Assembly: GCA_028583405.1 (NCBI GenBank)
Contig: CM053260.1
Location: 18,305,401 to 18,369,400 of the forward strand
DNA: 64,000 nt
Reading direction: 5' to 3'
From: Pogonophryne albipinna
Lineage: Eukaryota > Chordata > Actinopteri > Perciformes > Artedidraconidae
The notes beneath the pieces were generated by a model. It ran no database searches, had not been told where the DNA came from, and saw only the letters and a program-made list of their open reading frames with translations. Position numbers and translations under genes: made by a program. This document shows positions 43,001-63,520 of the stretch, piece after piece (the stretch's first letter is position 1; the number at the start of each line of letters is the position of its first letter).

Positions 43001-43991
43001 ACATTATCATATATCGTCACTGACAAGACTTATGTCAATCAACCCTGGTTTCTAAATGTAAAAAAACAAAGAAAACTTGTGTTTCGATCGATAAGGAAAT
43101 CAATCAGAATCTGATACATTACATTATAATAAAATACATGCACTATACCAAAATGTATAATAGACAAAACATCCTACTTCAGCTCTTTTACAGCAAAACA
43201 TTTTCTAAACATCATCATACAGTTTTTCATTGCTCATACTTAGTTAGTGTACTTTTAAACTCATCCCCTACTGTTTTGGCTGAACAGGAAATCTGTAGAT
43301 TTGCCAATTTAAAGTAAACAAGCTCTGCCATCTGACTTGCAAGCTGTTCACCGTTTAAAAGAGTAATCGTACACTTTAAAACAAGAAATATGGAAAGACC
43401 GTCTGATGGTGTGTACACCTACAGAACATGCACAGCACAAGACTACAAAGCAAGTGACAGAATGAATCAATGTACTCATCAAACACCCACAGGTATAATC
43501 TTATATCCCTGTAATATTGTCATTAGTCATATATCTTTAAAGAACATTTTATGCATTTGTAGTCTGTTTATATCTATGGACATCATTGGCAGGGATAGTT
43601 TTTCCTTTTGGCTAGTTAGAGTCCTCTGCGGTTATACATTTCTCTGGTCCACTCCCAGTGAAAAATATGGCACCCTCTCATGTTTATCAAATCGGATTTT
43701 GAGAGAAGAAAGGGAGAATGTCTGGATCTGGAAAAGGCTCTGTGAAGCTGAACTTTACCTCAGGTGCTGTGGTAGTGTTGTCGCCTGGGGAGCATGGGGT
43801 CCTGGTTTGTGTGTAGTCTACACACAAAGTATCAAAATATCTCCGGGGCTGAATATCTTTCTGGTATATAAAGAGGGATTTTACTGCCCCTGGAATTTTT
43901 TTATTTGTACAGTAATAGGTATTTTTGCTAGAATTCTTACAAAACCTAAACTGACGACTTTTAGCTTATTGGGATTCAAATGGTAATTGAC

Positions 43992-44021
43992 AGAAAACAA
44001 AGGCCATGGCCTTTGTTTTCT
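43992..44021. repeat. Perfect 30-bp palindrome
   Basis: The two 15-bp halves (AGAAAACAAAGGCCA and its complement) meet at the centre with no spacer. No flanking inverted repeat extends it. Confidence 0.97.
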
Positions 44022-45309
44022 TTATAAATACAAAAAAATGGCTACTGTTCTGATAACATTGCCAAAAGTATCAAATAAAATGTATTGTTTTATCAAATAT
44101 AGGCAGAAAATGCACCATGCAGTTGCTGAATCATGTTTAGAAGGCCTGGTGATGTTGGCGTAGGAGTTTAGGGTCATCAAACACACAAGAGTCAAAAACC
44201 TTTCAGTTGGGGTTCAAAAATGTAAACTTGAGTCTGTCATGTAAAACAATTTTTTGGACATTTCTGCACTCACCATTTGAAAGTGTCATTCAAGTTGAAA
44301 TCCAAGTCTGTTATTTTTCTTCTTTTTAAACTTGCTTAGCATTCCGACAACAATGCCACAACCAACCTTCAAGTAAGTGCATCCATTAGCCTGCCAGTGT
44401 CAAGTACATTTTCCACAAAAGTTGGAAACATGATTTTGCGAAAAATGAAAGTTGAGTGGTTGAAGTACGGTGAGAAAGGTTGACTGTGAAAACAAAGTTT
44501 TTGAGAGAATGTTTTTCTCTGAGTGTTTTCGTTTTCCCATGGTGGGACGTCAGTGTTTTGGTTGTGTCACTCTTTGACAACTCAGTGCTATCTGCCTTGA
44601 TTGTTTTCCTGCTTGGCAGATATGATGTTTCTTTCTCCCCATCCAAACCCCACCCCCACGCAATCCCTTTATAGAAAGTTTGTTATGTATGCTTTTGTTC
44701 AGTTATTTTTTTTAAAAGGAAGAAGAAAAAGAAAAACAATTGTCAGAATGATTTTGAAAAAAAGTTTCTAACTTCGTCTCCCCGCAGAAGGGAGAACAAG
44801 TTTGTGACTGAAGAAAGTGTGAGAAAAACAGCCCTGTGATGGATGGTAAGGCACAAGCAATTACAGAAAACATGCCAGACTCTGTGCATATAGAAGATAT
44901 CACAGAAACATAAACACAAGAATATATGCACATACGTTCAAAACACTGGCAATGTGAGATAATCTGAAGTTTCTCTTTTACTGGAAAAGGCACATTTAAG
45001 GTTCTCTGCTTGGCATACTGATACACATACTGTATGGAAAACACACACACACACACACATTGCCTCCAATAAACTGACTCCCACATAAATGAGGCACAGC
45101 CAAGTCCGGTGCACTTGTAGTACTAGCACACAGAGCCGTCTTCCTTAACACTTCAGGTTCAATTACACACACATTCAGCCATACACACAAAAGAGGGCAC
45201 TAAAGCCAAGGTGGCAGCAGCACTATTTGTTTTCGGAGGTGTTCCTGAGCTGCTGAAGGGAGGGGTCGTAATGCAAAGAGACAGATTCAGGTCACTCACT
45301 CATTGCTGC

Positions 45310-45830
45310 GATGAATATAGAAGGAGAAGGAGAGAAGATGCTGCATGTTGGAGAGATAGAAGAATGTGTGGGATGAAGCAAAGGACAAGGAGGAGGAAGA
45401 AAGGCCGAGGAGGTAGAAGGAAGGAACGTCCTGCAGGAAGAGGAAAATAATTTGGTATGTTAGGAGAAGAGAGAGAATGCAAAAAAAACTGATAAAGCAT
45501 AGGAAGGCGAAATGGAGCAGCGTGATGGATGAAAGCACATGACAGAAATGAAGTGTCAATGAAGTAAATAGATGAGAAAGGGGAGACAAAAGCATGTGGA
45601 ATTAAAAGAAAAGTAGGAGGATGAGAAGGAGGGATGACGAAATAGTGGGATACGAATGGAGAAGGTGTTCGAGAGGGGGAGCAGTGCCAGAGGAAGGAGA
45701 AATGGAGTAATTGACATGAAGGGAAAGTGACAAGCGAAAAGATGAGTATGTAGGGAGGAGGAGAAGAGTAGGAGAGAAAGAGAGAATTACTATTGAATGA
45801 GGAACGTGGGGTGAAAAAAGCTTTGGAGGG
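45310..45830. repeat. Polypurine low-complexity tract
   Basis: About 500 bp are dominated by GGAGGA, AGAAGG and GAGAGA on the plus strand. Minus-strand frames here are Ser/Pro/Phe-rich artefacts. Confidence 0.8.
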
Positions 45831-46088
45831 CGATGCTGATAAGAGGGAAAGAGAACAAGCTGTCATACAGGATGACATTGGAAATTCACGAGTATCTTAA
45901 ATCATTGAACAAAATAGTCCATGTAATAACAAGGGATTGTACTCCGCACCGAAAAACTCATGTTACCATTTCAGGGGAGCAGCCACACCCATTTTTAAAG
46001 CTGAGTTCAGTGTTTCTGCATGACACGTTTCCACTTTTCATATTACAATAATGTTGATGTGACAATCGCTGTGAGATGCGCCCTATGT

Positions 46089-46520
46089 TACGACTGGGCA
46101 CACAGAAAAATGATAGGACCCAAATGCACGACTCCAGACAAAAGATAAGTGATGATAAGCAAGGTAATACAAACTCTCAAATGACTTCACAAAAAACTAA
46201 CTTAGATTCACTGTAGCTCAGAAAACAACTGGCTGACAAGTAACACAAGGGTCGAAACGATCTGGCACTTGGCACAGAGAAAACAGAATAAATACACACA
46301 CAAGGGACTCTACAGGTGCAAACAATAAGGGCGGGGCAGGTAATCAGGTCAGTTAACACACTGACAGGGTAGGAGTCGAACTACCTGAAATGAGAGAAGA
46401 GATTAACAAGGTAAAACAGGAAATGACAGACAACAAAAAAGGGTTAGCAGACGCGGACTTGACGATATTAACTAAACAGAGAAATAATACTAACAAATCT
46501 GAGGACAAGACATAACACCC
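46089..46520. repeat. Unclassified dispersed repeat, probably a non-autonomous element
   Basis: The block runs from TATGTTACGACTGGGCACAC to GACAAGACATAACACCC. The plus-strand left end reads, in reverse, like the GCATTTGGGTCC-type end of dispersed fish repeats. The ends resemble each other only weakly. No coding sequence is present and the class is not determined. Confidence 0.35.
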
Positions 46521-48010
46521 TAATAAATGCACTGGAGTTTTGATCTCTAGTGTTCTTTTAGTTTTGATCAGTTTTCAAAAGATTCACAGTTTGTTCACAG
46601 AAAAGGCTGCACATTATTAGCTCAAGTGCCTTCCCCCCCTCTTCTCCTTTGTTTTCTGAGATCTGAGCGAGCATCCGATGATGTGCAGAGGAAACAATCC
46701 GGGCCAGAGTCTCCCTCTCTCCTCTCTCTCTGTCACACTCCCACACACTGAATCTTTTAGTTCGAGAGCTTTTATGAAGATACTGCAGGTGTGCCACACA
46801 GGGGGTCTTTGTTCAGCGGGGGAGCACAACACGACAGGTGGGCAGGAAACTAATGCACACTTTCCTATCTGCTCCCTCAGACCTTAATATCCAATGGGCT
46901 GACTTCTGATGAGTTTGTGTAAGTAAAATGCTCATATCAGAATCAGAAACAAAATATTGGAATGCTCAAGTAAAGTACAAGTATCCCAAAATGCTACTTA
47001 AGTATAGTACTTGAGTACCTCTACTTAGTTACTTTACACCACTGTTTTACATGTACTTTTGATCTGTAAAGTAAATCCTCCTGGTGGGTCCACCATGATG
47101 ATTTGTGGATTCAGTGAGTAACTTTTAACTTCCTTTTTCTGTTTCCGACATAATCCCGATGTGACTGCAGAGTCTCCTTCAGCTCAGTGGATTTGAGGAG
47201 CACTGAGGGACTGAGATGCTGAACCTGGAGCAGACTGAGGAGGACTTTGCACTGCTTGAGACTCACAGAATAACTTTCAGACTAGTGAGTACAACACACT
47301 GCTGAACTCATTCTCAAGAAGAGAACGTCAACAACCATAACATAGCGTTTACATAGTCTGTAAAATCGATGTAGTATCTCTACGTCGTAATAAGTGTGTT
47401 TGTGTGGTGCTGTTTTTTGTATTCACACATCCCTGTTTTCTACTTTGGTAATTTTCTCTTTATGAAGCATCTGGCTATTTAATGCATAGATAGCTTAAAT
47501 GTTTTTGTTAAATTGTCCCAAGTTGTGTCTCTTTTCAGTTGTTTGACAAAGAAAGAAACTATTTGTTCCAGATGTATTTCATTAGTAAACAGAAACACAG
47601 AACAAACAGCCATAGAGGTGTAGGTAACCGGGCCTACCTGCACTTTAGGGACGCAGCACAGAACCTGCCTGGTGTGATATATAATGAGGTGAGATTCAGC
47701 ACTAGCAGCAGGTGGATAAACTCTAACTGTCTTCAATACTTCACGGTCATAGATCCTTAGACAGAGTGCAAAGCTTCAGCAATTGATTGTGACTGTGCAG
47801 AGCTGTTGGTAATTCTTCTTCCATTGCTGGATCTACCACAGAGAAAACAGTGTGTTTCTCAAAGCAGCATGGTGTCTCTAAATGGTTGGAAATGCTGTTT
47901 CTTTCTGCAAAATGCACTTAAATTGTACCAAATGGTTTTGTCTTTGGTATCTAAAAAGGGAACCATGTGAAAGTTACCATTGTGTCTTAAAGTTGAGGAT
48001 TTATTCGTGT
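46521..48010. other. Intergenic with one short dispersed repeat
   Basis: No gene is seen. The repeat at 46960-47044 is annotated separately. Confidence 0.55.
46960..47044. repeat. Dispersed AAGTAAAGTACAAGTA-type repeat
   Basis: The sequence runs from GCTCAAGTAAAGTACAAGTA through ACTTAAGTATAGTACTTGAG to TTAGTTACTTTACACCACTG. I recognise it as a small repeat found widely in fish genomes. It is internally palindromic around AGTACTT. Confidence 0.55.
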
Positions 48011-48018
48011 CCATGAAG
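48011..48018. repeat. 8-bp target duplication of second hAT, left copy
   Basis: CCATGAAG, repeated exactly at 49896-49903. Confidence 0.9.
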
Positions 48019-48027
48019 CAGAGATGT

Positions 48028-48180
48028 TCACAAGTCTTTTTTTGCAAGTCCAAGTCAAGTCTCAAGTCTTTGGTCACGAGTCCAAGTCAAGTCTCAAGTC
48101 TTTGTGGGGTGAGACTTGATCAAGTCTCAAGTCTTTGGTCACGAGTCCAAGTCAAGTCTCAAGTCTCTAAAAAATAAAAG
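48028..48180. repeat. Subterminal repeats of hAT (left)
   Basis: A CACGAGTCCAAGTCAAGTCT unit followed by CAAGTCTTT recurs about three times. Such arrays are binding sites for hAT transposase in studied elements. Confidence 0.7.
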
Positions 48181-49198
48181 TCTCATGTCTCTTCTGGTTG
48201 TAATAAGCCTTCTATTGTCTGCTGCTATCCAGTCTGTTAAGAATACTGCACAGCTATATCTAATAAATTCAAAGCATTTACTGTATTATTATCACTCCTA
48301 TATCTATTAGCATACAGTATCAGTACTGATTAGTTGTTTGTTATATGATCACTTTAAACAGGCTATTGCAATGCAATATGAGGAAAAACATCACACTTTA
48401 GCTAAATGCAAACAACTTATAAGCAAAACACTTCAGAATCAGAAATCAGTATCACAAATACTTTATTAATCCCCCGCAGGGAAACTGTGTTAAAAGTAAA
48501 CATTTGTTCTGTGCCATTTGCAACTAAAAACTATTGCTGCAATATTATTTGAAATATACTGAACTGGTGATATTAAAACATGACCTGTTCCAAAAGAGAT
48601 ATCTACCATTAACACCATTTACCAGCCAAATGCTGGTAAATCATGCAAGTGGCTGGTACTGTATGTTGCACGCACCAGCCAAAAATAACAATGGCAATCT
48701 ATTGAGTGGCTGGTAAAATTTCAACATTCACTAGGCTAGCCATTTGGCCAGTGGACAAAAATGTTAAAATTTGACCTCTGCAACCGTATTGTTTAATTAC
48801 ACTGGGTCTCTAATGACATCTTTTAAGTCTACTATAAATAAACATATTCCTCTATCCTCTCACTCAAACCCAGTGTAATGGTAACCTGATAAACCTGTAA
48901 CATTAACGTTACGTGGTCAACAATAAACCTGTAACCTGCCTATAAACCGACAGATGTATTTATGTATGTAACTATGTATTTTTCTACGTTTAACGTTAGC
49001 CAGTAGATGGTGGCAGCGGAACGTAATGATTAACGTTACCGACCTTTTTTATGTCATGTCAAGTGTTGGATGTCAACGCCACTCAACGCAAACAAGTGTG
49101 ACAAGCAAACATTCACTCATCTTTTCAAATATTCAGTTACAAAGCTAGTAGCAAGCTAAGTTAACATTACATAGCTGATGCTGAGCTAAACATGTTTG

Positions 49199-49414
49199 CT
49201 AACCGTCCATATGCGTTAATGTGACTGACCTCTCCGGGTGAGTTTTCAAGTGCCTGATGAAATTTGACGTTGTTGCACCAGCATCCTTGATTTTAATATT
49301 GCAGACTTTGCAGTGTGCGCTCCTTTTGTTGGTGCCGCAGGCGTTTTGTTCGAAGTTTTTATAGTTGAACATAATTACAAGCGGTACAGCTGCAGGTGTG
49401 CCGCCGGTCGCCAT
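49199..49414 (-). pseudogene. BED-type zinc finger of hAT transposase
   Basis: This is a 71-codon frame. It contains FNYKNFEQN, then HCKVCNIKIKDAGATTSNFI and RHLKTHPER, giving C-x2-C and H-x3-H with the TTSN-x2-RHL motif of Tol2/Ac-like hAT BED fingers. It would be the first coding exon of a transposase whose remaining exons are absent. Confidence 0.72.
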
Positions 49415-49435
49415 GGTGTTACCATGATGTTAATG

Positions 49436-49730
49436 TTAAATGTGGGGTAGGTAAGTTTGAGAAACCGGCTCGAGATACACTTTTTGTTATATTCCATGGA
49501 ATACTCTTAACATCCCGATAGCCGGCCCGGCTAAAATAACTGGATGGCCTACCTGCCTGTCAGCCTCCCATCGGGGCACAAACTTATCTAGTGCCCTCAT
49601 TGGTCATGTGCGCGTTCGTGTGTGTTGGAGGAGGGGCTCTGTGAGGAAGTGGCAGATTTTCTCCGGTTGTGTATTTTCAAATTCTAGCGATCTCGAGCCG
49701 GTTTCTCAAACTTACCTACCCTACCTTTAA
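49436..49730. mobile_element. MITE with TTAA flanks inside the hAT
   Basis: 37-bp inverted repeats (49440-49476 and 49690-49726) contain GGTAGGTAAGTTTGAGAAAC then CGGCTCGAGAT, with about 2 mismatches. TTAA is on both sides (49436-49439 and 49727-49730), as produced by piggyBac-type insertion. There is no coding sequence. Confidence 0.78.
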
Positions 49731-49895
49731 TACGCCAAAAATAGAAAACACAATGATTGTTCACGAGTCCCAAAACACGAGTCCAAGTCGAGTCCGAAGT
49801 CTTTTGAGCAGGAGTCCAAGTCAAGTCTGAAGTCTCTGTGTGTGCGACTTAAGTGCGACTCGAGTCCGAGTCACAAACTCGAGTCCCCATCTCTG

Positions 49896-49903
49896 CCATG
49901 AAG
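49896..49903. repeat. 8-bp target duplication of second hAT, right copy
   Basis: CCATGAAG, an exact match to 48011-48018. Confidence 0.9.
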
Positions 49904-58872
<8,969 letters not shown>

Positions 58873-61702
58873 TCCCTAATGCTTTATTTATTTATATTTT
58901 CATTGCTTATGGATGCGGAAAGAGGGGTGCAGAGGGAGCGAGAGAGGTGGCGGGGAACCATGTTTTTGAACAGGTTGGCGATGATCACAGAGTCTGGGGG
59001 GCCAGAGTTAATGACTTATTCATGGTCCCTTCTGGCCCCTCACGGCCCCTGGGAATACAACAAACAGATGCAATAGGGAAAGAGAGACTGATTCGGGAGG
59101 AGGGAAGAAGTGGGGAGGAGTAATGTTGGGACAGTGGTGGAGGGAGGCAGAGAGGGAGGGATGAGCTTTGCATAAAAAGACAAACGCATAAGCTGGAAGA
59201 CAGAGGTGAAACGGGTGTAGAAGGGAACAGACAGAGCGCTCACACTGGTGACCAAGTCCTTACCTCGGTGTCTGTCCTGGGACACAGGGCAGGCAGCCAT
59301 GGTGAAGGAGGACTAACTGATTAGTGACAGACTGTGGGCTGGATCACCCTGCTCATTTCCATCTACTTCTGCATCCAAGAGAAAAAGGGTGGGGGGGGGG
59401 GTTACAGCCTTTCATTAGCAAGTAAGACTGTTTCTGTTGATATAATATATTGAGATCATATACAGTCCATGGAGAACTATAAGCTCCCTTTGAAGGGTTG
59501 GTGATATGACCTTAAAATATAATCACAATTATTAATGTTAGTTGCTTTTCTTGACGAAATTACAAAATACAAAAAAAAAAAATCTTAATTTCAAGAACAT
59601 AGACTGAAAAAACTGAACCGTTGACTTAAATTAAATGTATAATGTCAACAGATTTCACACAACTGTATTAGGTTAGTTGAAAGCAATAATATTACATTTA
59701 AATAATAAATAATAAAATTGAAATCAACTTAATATTATTGCTTTCAACTAACCGGATACAGTTATGGGAAATGTGTTCACATAATACACTTAATTTAAGC
59801 AATGTTACAGTTTTCTCAGTGTAGAATTTCAGCAAAATAAGAGTTATAGTTTTTTCTTGTTCAGCTCTTTAGTTTTTGAATAACTAAAGTAATTTAGCGT
59901 TAATTAAATTCACCTCAAAGTGGACCTTTAAACTGTTGCCAAATGCAACAAAGTTTCTCTTTAATCCCATTTAACCACCATAGTTTTTATTTATTGATTA
60001 ATTTTTCTTATAACTTGTTTATTTTTCAGTTTTCTGTACGCTTTATTTCTTATCCTCTCTTTCCATTGTTCCTTGTATCTCTCAGTATGAAGTCATTACA
60101 TCAGAATATTGCTGTTATCACAATTGAATCATATTTAAAGAATACCATTAAGTTAAGATATAAAACGGCACACCTATTTCCCCCTTAATGGAAAGACAAG
60201 AGTATACGAAGATCACCACTTGCGCAAAAAGAGCTCTGAATAATGACAGGACAATTAACAGTAAGAAAAGCTATCTAATGACTGAACTGAATTGCAGGTT
60301 ATGGAGTGCAAAGCTATATGCAGATGTTCTCCTTCAAAGTTGAAAACTGACAATGAATGTGTCTGATCAACACTGTCTTGCCATCCCCTCATTAAAACAT
60401 GACCCTAAAATAGTTACAGCGTCTCGGTTACTCTTTCATGCAGGCCCCGCTAAGAGATTGAAGCATTTTAAATATTGATCAAAACTCCCTATTCCCTCGT
60501 CTCTGCCTAATAAAGGGACAACTTCAATATCAAAAACACTGATGAGATTTTAGTGGCACAGTTGATTGCTAAGCTCTCCACGGAATTCGAGACGTTTGTG
60601 ATGTTTGTGCACTTTTTGTTCAAACGCTTGTTTACAAGTCTCCCGATTTCCACAATACCTCAGGTTGTTTATCCAAGCCATCAGAAATCTCTGTCTTAAT
60701 CAGAGTTGTGTTCAAAGGTAAGATAAGGGCTTGGCAAATCCTTCTTAACCCACCAGTGACACACTTCACAGCAATTTACTGCGCGTCTTGTGTTGCTCAT
60801 GAAAAATAAAGTCACAGCCTTTTCTTGATAGAGTGGCAGACATCCACAAAGAATTGCGGGTCTTTGTTTTTCACTGAAACATCAGACCTCAACATTTTTT
60901 GAAGCGCGTTGCAAAATGTAGAACGCCTGAGATCTTTTTTGAGCGGTAGAAAGATGAAATTAGATTAAATGTTATTGACTGGCTTTGGCTTGAAACTTGC
61001 CCCAGCATGTGCATAATTTAAGATGATGTTGCCCCACTTTTGCAAAACTCTATTTTTGACCTCAAGTTAAATCCTATTTCAGTGCTTCCTCTTTTGGACA
61101 GGTTCTGAATCATCGCTGGAGTGTATTCTTTCCTTTCTCCTGCGTTGTTTTCTACCCAATCTTTGATGTCGTCACATCTACTGATTTATTTTGCTCCTAA
61201 AAGATATGAGTATGTATGGGTATTCACATGGTGATAGATTTCCTGTAGTAGCTTTCTCTTTTTCAGTCAAAAACACGCATCTCTCAGCTAGCCCTATATT
61301 ATAATATACAATTTGAAATGAAGCTTTGTTGAAGGTGTGGTGAAATCACTCTGCATCCACAGTCCTCCTCACCTACCCATCACTGCAGTAACTTAAATGC
61401 AAATCCTTAAAGGGGCAGAACTGGTGTTTGTGCTGTGCATTGCCATATTAATGCAGAAATCGACTTTTACAAGCATTAGACAGTTCAAGGTGTAATACAT
61501 TCAAACAGAATCTGACATAAAAAACTCCAAGACAAGGCTTGAAAAGATTGTATTTTCCACAGTTTTACGACTACCAGTTAACCTGTTTGGCTCACAGTAT
61601 GCTTTTCTGTGGTGTCAGTCACATACATGGCGAAAACTCATGTAGATAAATATACAGACACTGATACTGACCTTTGCTCTTATATGATCCCCAATATCTT
61701 CC
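58873..61702. other. Intergenic with one MITE
   Basis: It contains the foldback MITE at 59600-59823. Positions 60400-61150 are repeat-free with mixed composition, a possible conserved non-coding stretch. No coding sequence is supported. Confidence 0.5.
59600..59823. mobile_element. Foldback MITE with TA flanks
   Basis: Arms of about 95 bp (59602-59695 and 59735-59821) are diverged reverse complements. The most conserved inner part is GGTTAGTTGAAAGCAATAAT. The outer ends are GACTGAAAAAACT and AGTTTTCTCAGTG. TA lies on both sides, as in Tc1/mariner-type insertion. There is no coding sequence. Confidence 0.7.
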
Positions 61703-61980
61703 AGGAGGAACCAGGAGGTTGTCGTGAGAGGCACGGCGCTCCCAGGAAGGAGTGTGGTGATGGAGCAGCTCGGTAAAGTAGGAAGGGGCCTGGTTATGGA
61801 CGGCTTTGTGAGGTGGATTTTATAATGAATGCGTTGGGGTGTTGTGGCCAGGGGAGCGGTTGTAGGTGAGGAGACGAACAGCAGAGTTCTGAATGAACTG
61901 AAGTTTATTTAGGCGTCTTGATGGTACAACATAAAGGATGTTGTTGCACTAGCCAATTCTGGATGAAAGCACAGATCAGG
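61703..61980 (-). mobile_element. L2-like LINE remnant
   Basis: Read on the minus strand it encodes RLNKLQFIQNSAVRLLT followed by a degraded HNQAPSYFTELLHHHTPS segment. This is the same C-terminal RT region as the LINE at 34472-35188, with frame damage. Only about 280 bp remains. Confidence 0.65.
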
Positions 61981-61983
61981 GTT

Positions 61984-62205
61984 CACTGAGAAAAAATGTT
62001 ACCATATGTTCTGTTGAATTATTAAACTATTTTCAGTCTCTGAGAAAAGTCAGTCATGGTGAAGTAAAGCTCTTTTTAATATCTCCTAACCACCTAGGTG
62101 CTTTTCTAGGAATTTAAGCAAACATTACATTATTTTGCAAATTTGAGTGAAGTTTGTTGGCCCTGTCATTATTAATAAGAACATTACATATAACAGTTTT
62201 CAGTG
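61984..62205. mobile_element. Possible diverged MITE with CACTGA...TCAGTG ends
   Basis: It starts CACTGAGAAAAAATGTTA and ends TAACAGTTTTCAGTG, short inverted repeats resembling those of the 59600 element. The interior shows little pairing and no clear target duplication. Confidence 0.4.
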
Positions 62206-62311
62206 TTTTAAGATTCATCATTACCTTTAAGACTACTGACTTTGTTATGGAAATCTTAGACCCAGTCAATACGGTGGAGATACACAAGTCAGAGTGATCA
62301 ACAAATAAATG

Positions 62312-62765
62312 ATGAAACGGACAGAGTTGTCTTTCTGGTTAATTTATTTGAAGCTTCAAATACATAAAACGCAATACAAAGTCACAGGTCTCACAGAGTA
62401 TAAAATAGTCTGCAGGAGTGTGCGCAGATATAATAAAATAGCAAAGCTTATATACAGGAAGGGCGGGAAGTTCAGAAATCTGTCTTCACACGGTCTCATT
62501 GTTATTAGACACCTGTCCTTGAGCTGTAGATAGTGTCTCAGAATAGGGAGACTTTGGTTAAAGAGGAGTAGCCTCAACATAGTCTGCCAAATCAGCTGTG
62601 TGGCCTTGAAGCGAATGGGAATAAAAACCCACATTAGAGTATGAGAAGAAAACAGCACATCTCAGGAAATGATATAGGTGTTTTAGACAATGTTATGAGA
62701 AGCATTTGGTTTAGCATATAAGGTAACATAAGACATATAAGGTGAAATATGAAATTTCCACTACA
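62312..62765 (-). repeat. Retroviral 3' LTR
   Basis: On the minus strand it begins TGTAGTGGAAATTTCA directly after a polypurine tract. It has TATATAA (plus 62448-62454) and AATAAA (plus 62343-62348) about 100 nt apart, the usual U3-R spacing. The 3' boundary, placed at a TTTCA, is a guess because the partner LTR lies outside the window. Confidence 0.75.
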
Positions 62766-62777
62766 TTCCCCCCTTTT
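62766..62777 (-). other. Polypurine tract of provirus
   Basis: On the minus strand it reads AAAAGGGGGGAA immediately before the LTR TG. This is the plus-strand primer site for retroviral reverse transcription. Confidence 0.8.
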
Positions 62778-62959
62778 GATCATACTTGATCAATCATGAA
62801 AATAAACCAAATGACAGGACAGACTGATATAACACATCAATGAATACACTCCATCGCTGGTTTAAGTAAACACATCACAAATATATCATAGAAAACTGGC
62901 TGTTTTTGTGGAGGACAGACTCCAATATAATGTAAGCATAAAAGGAGGATTCACATGGA

Positions 62960-63211
62960 TTATATTGTAGTGTCGAAATCAGACTCTTCTGATTCTATCT
63001 GGTCTATCTCACTGTGGCGCAAAGGATTGCCGTGTAATGGAATAGCAGCATACTGAACGAAAGCTGAGGATACCATGCTGGAAATGCACTTCTTCAATAT
63101 TGGGATAATCAAACAGGTACAATTGATTAATAGGCCGAAAATGATCGCCAGGGCAAATATGCAGAGGAACCATTCTATGATTGTCCAGACTCTCCAGTAG
63201 TATCCGCACAT
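62960..63211 (-). pseudogene. Endogenous retrovirus env, transmembrane tail only
   Basis: This 83-codon frame contains a hydrophobic membrane anchor (ALAIIFGLLINCTCLIIPIL) after a Trp-containing segment and a short acidic cytoplasmic tail (HSEIDQIESEESDFDTTI). It sits between the integrase end and the polypurine tract. Only about 300 nt separate it from integrase, so the surface subunit and most of the ectodomain are missing. A stop lies just upstream of the first Met. It is a non-functional relic. Confidence 0.6.
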
Positions 63212-63440
63212 TGCTCACGGTTGCATTGTCGTCTTTCCAGGCGAGCCCTCATCACGAGGCGGGAATGCTCCATGGGGTGTGTGTGTATTCCATCGGTCGA
63301 GTTTGTGACACGGACAGTCAGACTCCGCACACCGGTAACACAAACGAGGAACCAGAGGCATATGGAACCGCTCAGCTGGCACTCGCTCGTGACACCTTGT
63401 GTGTAGTGTGTTTTGGTGTATGTAGTGCAAGTGTGGTGCT

Positions 63441-63520
63441 GGTGGTGACTTGGACACGTCACTTGTTGTCGTCTACTTCTGTTGGTGACTAGGACACGTC
63501 ACTTGTTGTCGTCTGCTTCT
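63441..63520. repeat. 40-bp tandem duplication in provirus
   Basis: Two adjacent 40-bp units share GGACACGTCACTTGTTGTCG with a few mismatches outside that core. They lie at the end of the integrase frame and beyond it. Confidence 0.85.

Larger units (their letters stand above)
40017..46084. other. Intergenic, no gene supported
   Basis: About 6 kb holds a perfect 30-bp palindrome (43992-44021), short CA runs near 42957 and 45042, and a purine-rich tract (about 45310-45830). Several frames of 60-200 codons exist, but all have low complexity or no recognisable motif. Confidence 0.6.
48019..49895 (-). mobile_element. hAT transposon with BED-finger exon
   Basis: The ends are CAGAGATG and CATCTCTG (inverted), flanked by an exact 8-bp duplication. 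Both ends carry many AAGTC/GAGTCC subterminal repeats (48028-48180 and 49757-49885), mostly in direct orientation. A minus-strand BED-finger frame sits at 49199-49414. No catalytic DDE/RW region is visible, so the copy is non-autonomous. A TTAA-flanked MITE (49436-49730) lies inside. Confidence 0.88.

Noticed and set aside
43760..43830. Possible tRNA-derived SINE head (GTGCTGTGGTAGTGTTGTCG)
   Set aside because: The resemblance to the A-box region is weak and no B box or tail could be found.
43390..43986. A 198-codon open frame
   Set aside because: It has no recognisable domain, its composition matches the surrounding non-coding DNA, and there are no convincing splice or promoter signals.
45296..45878. 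Frames of 99 and 192 codons on the minus strand
   Set aside because: Same reason: a low-complexity polypurine tract with no motif.
48028..48180. Regular short repeats resembling a CRISPR array
   Set aside because: The units are contiguous and irregular, without unique spacers, and occur at both ends of a hAT element in a vertebrate genome.
63175..63462. A 95-codon minus-strand frame that might be the env N-terminus
   Set aside because: It lies where env would begin but shows no signal peptide or recognisable envelope motif, so it was not annotated.
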